A stretch of DNA of 64,000 nt from Ambrosia x helenae (Eukaryota > Streptophyta > Magnoliopsida > Asterales > Asteraceae), in assembly GCA_030844895.1 (NCBI GenBank), contig CM061223.1:1-64000 (forward strand), given 5' to 3'. Of this stretch, positions 57,491-64,000 are shown one piece after another (position 1 is the stretch's first letter; every line of letters begins with the position of its first letter). The notes under the pieces were generated by a model. That model made no database searches. It was given only the letters and a program-made list of their open reading frames with translations, and was not told the DNA's origin. A program made the translations under genes and the position numbers.

Positions 57491-57985
57491 CTACAATCAA
57501 ACATCATAATATTAACCTTTTTTTGTTACTAGCAGGAACCCGCGCGTTGCGGCCGGGGCTGCACGATGTTTGGCTTTAAGACTTGTACGTATAGCTTTAA
57601 GACTTGTTCTATTGGCAAAAAGAGATAACCATAGTGGATATAGTTATATAGTGATCATATATATTATTATTACTATTACTACTACTAATACTACTATTAT
57701 TATTATTACTATAGATTTTCTGACGAAGTGGTAGCATAAATGTTACAGAAAGTATAAAATTGACTTATTGTATAAATATTTTATGGAGAGGAATAGAAAG
57801 TGGAGTAGAGTTAGACGTTAAGTTTGTATTAGATATCATGCGATGTGAAAGTAACCCAAAGTGTGATAGTCACTCAATTGACAACGTATTTTAATGTTGC
57901 ATGTCCTTATCAAATTCAAAAATTTGATATTTTGCCTAATGCTAGAGAATTTACGTATCCAACCTACAATCAAATGTCATAATCT
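57463..57985. repeat. 46-bp direct repeat flanking a 430-bp insert
   Basis: AATGCTAGAGAATTTACGTA and the following 26 bases occur at 57463-57508 and 57940-57985 with two or three differences. The repeat covers half of the RRP9-like exon and its intron edge. Confidence 0.9.
57529..57715 (-). mobile_element. Very short Helitron-like element
   Basis: On the minus strand it starts A|TCTATAGTAATAATAA and ends with a GC-rich hairpin (CGCAACGCG core), TTCCTG, CTAG and T. It contains an ATT/ACT microsatellite. At 187 bp, it may be an internally deleted copy. Confidence 0.5.
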
Positions 57986-58798
57986 ATATATATATATAAA
58001 AGAAAGCCCTTTTGCTGACGTGGCGTCCATTGGTTCCTTCAATCCCCCTTGAAATCGCCACGTGGCATCTTAATGTAAAGGTTTTGATGTTTTTAATTTT
58101 TTTGTTTTTTTAATTAATTAAAAAAAATAAACAATTGAAGCCCTACGATCTGATTAACCTATTGTCATTCTCTCACATATTTTTCGCATCCGCCTCTTCT
58201 TCACGTTTCTCTCACCTCCATCTTCTCATTCTCTCACGTCTCTCTCACCTCTCAATTATCTCATCAGCCTCTTCATCTTCTCATTCTCTCACGTCTCTCT
58301 CACCTCTCAATGTTCCTGAACTTGAAAGAAAGAGAAAGGTTCATAAGCTTATGAATTCACAAAGAGGGGATGACCAGGGGTCATCGAAGGTAAGCTACTT
58401 TTACCTTTTGATTTTTTTAGTAAAATAAAAGACTTCTTTTGTGCAGAAATCAAGAGTTGTTAATTTGTATTTCTATTATGATTAACAGATTTCCAAAGGC
58501 ATACTCACAGCCGTCACCCACCACCTGAGTGTGCCTTCGTCTTCCTCCCTCTGCCGTTGGCCACAACCCTAACCATCTGGTCGAGAACTGGTGGGTCTGG
58601 TTTGAGAGCCTTTCAACCAATTCGACCCAAACGCCATTAAAGTCATCAACACAAGAAATCATCAAGTGGGTGATGTAGAAAAGAAGGTAGCCAGTGTTCT
58701 TGCACCTTAATTGATAATAACTTAATCCATGTTAAAGGCATTGTCCCAAAACGTAAAAAAATAATATTAATAATATTAGGTATAAAATCCCATGTCAA

Positions 58799-58933
58799 GT
58801 TCATGTTTTTGCTAAGATTAAGGACTGTGAGGTTGTCAAGTTTGCTTTTTTAGATAATGGGTTGGCTTTGTTAGTTATGAATAGTCATTTGTTTAATAGT
58901 TCTGATGAACTTGATCTCCTATTCTTTCTCTGA
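58799..58933 (+). pseudogene. Unrecognised coding-like segment
   Basis: Forty-four codons are open to a TGA: VHVFAKIKDCEVVKFAF, then LDNGLALLVMNSHLFNSSDE. The composition looks like real protein (alternating hydrophobic and polar, no repeats), but I do not recognise the family. It is probably a captured exon. Confidence 0.25.
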
Positions 58934-59535
58934 ACAAATTGTTTAGCATCAAGGTAACAATCTTTTCTATCACTTATTAATGTTTGATTTCTTATCCGTT
59001 CTTTACAGCTTAGGGTTTGTTTGTTGAATGTTCGTTGTACATTATGTTCCGAAGTGAATCGATTTCGTTTTCTCTCTTGATCGATAATCTGGTTGAATGT
59101 TTTGTGTAATTCCAAGTGAATTGGTTGCAAGTTTACGACATAGGAAACTTTTGATTTCTTGAACTATTTTTTTATAGATTTAGTTTACAGCTTGAAATTG
59201 TTTTTTTTTTACAGATATAAGATAGGCTTTTCTTGTGAATCTAGGTGATTTTGAATCCTCAATCATAGCCACCCGATACGGTTTTTTGTCAGACGTCATG
59301 TTTGTTTAGGATTTAATGGAACTTATAATGATAGCCTTTAAGTAATAATTCTTAAGGTACATATTGTTTGAAATGAGGAATGAAGTATAATAAGTAGTAC
59401 ATTTTGGTTAGAAATGAGGAATGAGATATTATAAGCACTAAAGGTGTGTTTGGTTAGTTTTTTTTTTATATGCTTTAAGTTATACTTGATGAGTTTGCAC
59501 GTGATACAATAGGGAACACAACACTTAAAGGTTGT

Positions 59536-59700
59536 TAGCGAGCCAAGTTGAGCCGAGCCAAGGCTAGCTCAAGCTCGACTTGAACTTCATACCGAGTTAA
59601 ATTGGGTCGTCTAGAAAAATCAAGCCGCAATCTTAAACTCGTGCTCAGCTCGATTAATAATGGAGTTGACTCGCTCGACTCGATTTGGCTAAATATTAAA
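59536..59700. mobile_element. GAGCC-rich repeat fragment
   Basis: GCGAGCCAAGTTGAGCCGAG and many CTCGA words, similar to 56513-56900. The ends were not resolved. Confidence 0.4.
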
Positions 59701-60483
59701 ACGTAAGTTGCACAATTTATATTACAAAGGCTTATTTTACCTTTATAGAGTAGGTGGTTAATCCGCTTTTGTTTCGTCATCAATGTAAGATCAAGGAACA
59801 ATGAAATTGATAAATTCTTTAGGAAAACAAGGAGTTCTTTCTGTTGGATGTATATATACAGATTATAGAGTTTGTTTATCTTAAGATTAGTGTGTTAATT
59901 TGTTGATGTATTTGGATAATATTAGAAATGCATCCGCAAGGGTTTATAATTCGTTTTTCGTAATCGATCTAAAGAGATATTAGGGCGGGTTCTATTATTG
60001 TGGAAGTAAATGCCATGAAGTATAAGTTGTGAATTAATAAAGCTTGAGTTTACAACGGTAACTTCAGTTCATCAGTTATTAGATTATAATGGACCAATTA
60101 GTTTAATAAGGTATTATTGAAATTGAAAGAACAGAGAGTTTATACATTTCTTATTCTTTCGTATGGAACAATCACATGTTTAGATTGGTATTTTATTTGT
60201 TTTAATTCATTGGATTTTATCTCAAGCAATGATTAATTTAGTTTATTTTTATGATTTATAATTATCTTATTGGTGCAGGAGTGTGCTGCCACATCATTGT
60301 CGTCCTGGAACCATCCCTTTTGGGTAAGCCTCTACAATGTTACTTGATTTTTAATAGCCTTTGATATGTTTTGTCTTATCCAAAAGACGTAATCAAATAA
60401 AGGCATTTCGAATTGCCATGTTTTGCTCATTTACTTCTAAATTCATGAAATCTTTATTTATTATTGTCATTTTGTGGTATTGG

Positions 60484-60606
60484 ACTATTAACATTAATGA
60501 TAAGCATCGATGTTCACAATGCAAGGGTGAGAAAGTTGTGTAGGATAAGGTGGTTCTAAAAGTACACATGATGAATTCCCTGGCGAGGCTGATGAAGTTG
60601 CAAGCT
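60484..60606 (+). pseudogene. DnaJ (type-A HSP40) zinc-finger fragment
   Basis: The sequence reads TININD, KHRCSQCKGEKVV, a TAG stop, then DKVVLKVH and, in another frame, EFPGEADE. This is the fourth CxxCxGxK of the cysteine-rich zinc-finger domain and the start of the C-terminal domain of plant cytosolic DnaJ co-chaperones (ANJ1/MAS5 type). A stop codon, a frame change and a short deletion show it is dead. The J domain and other zinc-finger motifs are absent. Confidence 0.65.
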
Positions 60607-61145
60607 TCTTATCATGCTATCTTTGGTGTTATAGGTTGATAACATAAACATGGCCAAATGAACACGAACTTATGGTATGCCCTATTATTGTTGGTTAATT
60701 TTATAATTTTTTATCTTTAATTGTTGTTTCTTTTGGGGTTTTGAAGAGTTGAATGGATTAGGTAACTTAGAAATTGATCGAAGTTGCTTTGAGAATAGAA
60801 CTGTTGATCAAGGCGTTAGGATTGAAAACACATGAAACCGAACATACGCACACGAAATATATAAATAAAGTGGTTCGTCATGAGCGTCGTTTTAGAATCC
60901 TTTCATGGCAGCGCCTAACCGAGGTCTTGGTGGTACTAATCGATATGCATTGGACTAAATTTTTTTAGAGACGGAAGAGAGAGATAGGGTTATGGCAATT
61001 ATTAATTAAATTTAATAAAAACGAAAAAAATTGCATCATATGTTGCCACGTGGCACATTCAAGGGAGGTTGAGGCCACCATTGAATGCCACGTCAGTAAA
61101 CATCAATTCTTAACAGCTTTACTAACACATCCCAATGTTGCATAG

Positions 61146-61794
61146 ATTTTTGTAGGAGGACTCGACTCTGAAGTCACTGATGACGACTTGAGGCAAGCTT
61201 TTTCCCAGTGTGGCGAGATTTATCCGTTAAAATACCACTAGGAAAAGGTTGTGGTTTGGTGCAATTTGTTAGCAGGTAATCGGTTCTTTAGCTTTTATGG
61301 TGCCTCAAATATAATATCTTTTGTTGGTAGTTTTTATGATACTTTGGAGTGTTGATTTCGTTAAGGAGCTTATATATTGTTTGAATTTTGATATTTTAGA
61401 AGCAGCGCCGAGGATGCAATTTAGAATATGCATGGCACAGTGATTGGCAGGCAGACGGTTCGTATATAATGAGGGAAAACTCCTGCAAACAGACAAGTAA
61501 CTTTTTCGTTTCTGTTTATTCAGTTTTGACTTTTCAGTAAACTGTCATCATTTATAACAGAGTTGATGCTCTTAAGTTGCAAGATTGCAAAATTTTATTA
61601 TAGTAATTATTTCCACTTAGTTTGATCATTTGTATTGTTTATGACAGAGGACGGGTAGGAACGGAAACTCCCATGCGAAGAAAGGTTATGGCGGCGGTGG
61701 GCAACAAAATCAGGATGGGGGTATGTATGGAGCTGCAGATGGATCAGCTTATGGGTCAAATGGGTGTGACAACCATCAACAGTCTGTTGGCTGA
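61146..61794 (+). pseudogene. RBP45/RBP47 RNA-binding protein fragment (RRM3 and C-terminus)
   Basis: Three exons with good GT-AG borders (61146-61275, 61400-61496, 61648-61794) match the end of plant RBP45/47 poly(A)-binding-type nuclear proteins. The first encodes IFVGGLDSEVTDDDLRQAF (RNP2 region) and GKGCG.VQF (RNP1). The second encodes SSAEDAI...MHGTVIGRQTVR. The third is a Gly/Gln/Tyr-rich tail ending NHQQSVG before TGA. Defects are a missing T near 61224 that shifts frame, a Gln-to-stop after EDAI, and stop codons where the family has a SWG-type motif. RRM1 and RRM2 are absent from the window. It is a truncated, inactive copy. Confidence 0.75.
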
Positions 61795-61799
61795 TCTCT

Positions 61800-62350
61800 C
61801 TGCTGCTATTTGATTTGAACTTGAACTCCATATGATGAGATTCTAAAGACATATTTTGTTTATTTTATGAGATATAGATATTTATGAATTCAACCGAAAT
61901 TTTGTGAGGGTTCTATCTACATCTACATACACACACATGCTCACATACACATACATATACATATAGTTTTACGTTTTTTTATTTTTCTTTTATTAATGGT
62001 TTATATAAATTTACTTTTTTTTTTTTACTTTTTACGTACAAATGTGTTTGTTATATACATAAAAAAAAAGAAACTAATTTCTTCATATGTTTTTTTTTTA
62101 ATATTTAAAATGTGAAAATGGTATAAATAAACGAAAGTTCATTTTTTTTAATTTCAAGATAGATTAAATTAACTTCACGAATAGGGTGTTATTTATTACA
62201 GTAATGTCTGCTGTCATAGCGCCGAAACAGCGCTGAAACACAACGTCGATAGTCGATACAACGCCAAAACAGCGCCGAAACAGCAGGCCTGTTTACTTAT
62301 AAAAGTGACATTTGCATAATAAAATTTTTCATTTTAAGTTTAGCTGAATA
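61800..62350. other. AT-rich sequence, nothing recognised
   Basis: No gene. A short repeated motif (GCGCCGAAACAGC) occurs two or three times near 62218-62285. Confidence 0.4.
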
Positions 62351-62355
62351 AAACG

Positions 62356-62527
62356 AATTTGAGGATATTAATCTGGATGGAGAGGATTTGGCAAGGAGAC
62401 TAATGACAATTGTACCTAAAGGAATTTATGATGCTCGACCAGTTGATGTGAAATGGATTGTAAAACTGCAGCATAACGTTGCCTTGAAAGAGATTCAAAA
62501 TTTGGTTGATCCTGGTCATCACATTGT
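62356..62527 (+). pseudogene. Unrecognised coding-like segment
   Basis: Fifty-seven open codons include EFEDINLDGEDLARRLM and VPKGIYDARPVDVKWIVKLQ, then ALKEIQNLVDPGHH. This is clearly protein-like, but I cannot name the family. An in-frame TAA lies just upstream, with no clear acceptor. It is probably another captured exon. Confidence 0.35.
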
Positions 62528-62701
62528 TTATTGTTATGGTGTTGAGTGTCATCAAAATTTTGTTTAAATTGCTCTTTAGCGGTGCATTTGTAGCTTACAA
62601 GATTCAATTTTTTTTTTGTTTAATTTTGCTGATAAATGGAACCTTCCATTATAAAATGCAGATATACAGTTACTGGATGAACAATAAGCAGGTATCATTA
62701 A

Positions 62702-62960
62702 GTTGGTGACGCTTTGAACCAGCCATTTCCTGATGGAAAGTTATTTGTGGTTTGGTCCATAGAGAATGGAGAGCACATGCATAAAAAGCTAAAGGTTCAA
62801 TTCTCTAAACTACTCCTGTTAAATTAGATGTGTTGTGTACACACTGATTTTCATGATACTTTTTTGGTTTTGAAATAAAAAATATGTAGCAAGCTAGCTC
62901 GAGTGACTGCCTCGTGGGACCACAATTATTGTAGCTGCATGGTGCCACATGAACAAGATT
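62702..62960 (+). pseudogene. Gamma-tocopherol methyltransferase (VTE4-like) fragment
   Basis: Exon 62702-62794 encodes VGDALNQPFPDGKLFVVWS and ENGEHM, with a GT donor. After an ATGTAG acceptor, exon 62890-62960 encodes KLARVTA and, one frame over, GTTIIVAAWCHMNK. These are the S-adenosylmethionine-binding region and the following strand of plant gamma-tocopherol C-methyltransferase, the last enzyme of alpha-tocopherol synthesis in plastids. The upstream VDVGCGIGGSSR region and the C-terminus are missing, and the second exon is frame-shifted. It is a broken fragment. Confidence 0.65.
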
Positions 62961-64000
62961 TGTGATATGATTTTATCTTCCTGCTTGGTGTTCTCCTGCT
63001 GGCTATATAAAGCTACTGGAATCATTTTCCCTTAAGGTAAGTTTCATCATGTTTGCTACACAGTTACTAATGCATTTTGAATCAAAATTAATTTTTGTTG
63101 TATTGTTACTTGGCTTAAGGTTATCAAGGTTGTTGTATTGTTACTTGGCGTTGTAGTTTATACGTTTCTGAATTTCTGGAAAAAAAAATAGAAGTATTTT
63201 AAGTTTATTGTTTGATGCATTTATATGTGTCTGAATTTCTGATTATATGCATTAAGTGCTTTAAGTAGATTTAAAGTGAGCCGTTAATTAGTAGAAAGTA
63301 GAATATCAAGCATTAGAGAGTGTTGATAGCAGCAAAAGAAGGGGTTTTGCATGAATTGTAGACACTAATGCATGAGGTTGGAACATTGGGGAGGTCACCT
63401 GCAAAATTGCAGCCAAAACAATATTATGTTTGTTCATGTGTGTATGTGGCTGCGAGTTATGTTTGAATAGAAAAGCTAACACTTGCAAGTTACAATTATT
63501 TTTAATGATTGATAAGATTTAGATATGTAAATTGTTTGGTGAGAATGATGCTTCACCAATTAGTTACAATTATTTCGAGTAAGGCATAACACTAAAGATA
63601 TGTTTGGTAGCATAAATATAATAATGTTGATTTGACGTGTCTATGGAATGGTTGTTTGTGGGTTACTTGTGGTAGGTTATTGATAGGGTTGGCAGTGATT
63701 TTCAGGAATGATGTAGATTGTGTTGAGGTGCCGTCTTTACGATTCTAATCCCTTCACTGGAGAGGTATTCAAACTAATAACCATTCACATACACACAAAC
63801 CAAGCAATCATCTCTATCATAGGTTATATGAGGGTTACTGATGCTTCAATCCATCCGATGTTTGTACCTAATGCCGATTCAAGGGAAAGTTTATGTCTTT
63901 GATGTCTTTTCACCTGAAAATGTCCTTTACCACTTTGTTTGTTTGTTTTTTATGCATTAGGTTATTTTAATTGGGTAAAATAAGAAGAATCGGATCCGAT
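62961..64000. other. Intergenic sequence to the right edge
   Basis: No feature I can support. A possible exon-like piece with a GAG|GTATTC donor near 63763 has too little sequence to identify. Confidence 0.3.

Larger units (their letters stand above)
57983..61110 (+). mobile_element. Helitron-like 5' end and inverted-repeat-bounded region with gene fragments
   Basis: A Helitron-type start (A|TCTATATATATATATAAAAG) occurs at 57983. Segments 58007-58067 and 61037-61100 are inverted copies (TGACGTGGC, CCCTTGAA, GCCACGTGGCA). The region between holds a CT-rich leader-like stretch (58180-58320), an exon-like segment with an AAG|GTAAGC donor at 58389, and a DnaJ fragment. No CTRR end with a hairpin was found before 61110, so the right edge is uncertain. 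A different TIR element is possible. Confidence 0.4.

Overview
This window is plant nuclear DNA, almost certainly from a eudicot. Evidence is AT-rich sequence, short GT-AG introns, and protein families and retroelements typical of plants. An asterid/Asteraceae source is only a guess. It is gene-poor and transposon-rich. I found three host genes with recognisable full-length structure. One is a small serine-rich-type protein (6368-6637, +). One is a BTB/POZ-NPH3 gene of the Arabidopsis At1g67900 type (9873-12554, -). One is a GDSL esterase/lipase gene (53361-55759, -). The first two lie side by side, as I recall their homologues At1g67910 and At1g67900 do in Arabidopsis. Both multi-exon genes have good splice sites and family motifs, yet each carries one single-base frame break.

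Layout. 0-5 kb: a 5'-truncated L1-type LINE (minus) that keeps the ORF1/ORF2 junction. 5-13.3 kb: the two neighbouring genes. 13.3-22 kb: a SINE, a hAT-type MITE, a Tourist-type MITE, two short Helitrons, a long-inverted-repeat transposon carrying a Myb/SANT-like ORF, and a Cassandra-like LTR with 5S-rRNA-like sequence. 22-25 kb: a decayed Ty1/copia element. 25-36 kb: SINEs, a PIF/Tourist MITE pair, a Mutator-like inverted-repeat element with a MITE nested in one arm, hAT-like elements and a short LINE tail. 36.5-41.1 kb: a probable Helitron carrying the first exon of an ArfGAP gene. 41.7-46 kb: a second copy of the 14.6 kb MITE, then a nest of elements joined by (TA)n tracts. 47-53 kb: a LINE fragment, a copia element with both ends and a target duplication but a gutted interior, two head-to-tail Helitrons, and a PIF/Harbinger element carrying only a Myb/SANT-like ORF. 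53.3-55.8 kb: the GDSL gene. 57-63 kb: a cluster of broken gene fragments (an RRP9/U3-55K WD40 exon, a DnaJ zinc-finger fragment, the RBP45/47 third RRM and tail, and gamma-tocopherol methyltransferase exons) among Helitron-like ends.

The genes do not form a pathway. NPH3 proteins are generally CUL3 substrate adaptors, GDSL enzymes are secreted hydrolases, and the small protein has no known function. The main biology here is nested transposition and gene-fragment capture. Many insertions are supported by target-site duplications read directly from the sequence. No CRISPR, prokaryotic, organellar or tRNA-gene content was seen.
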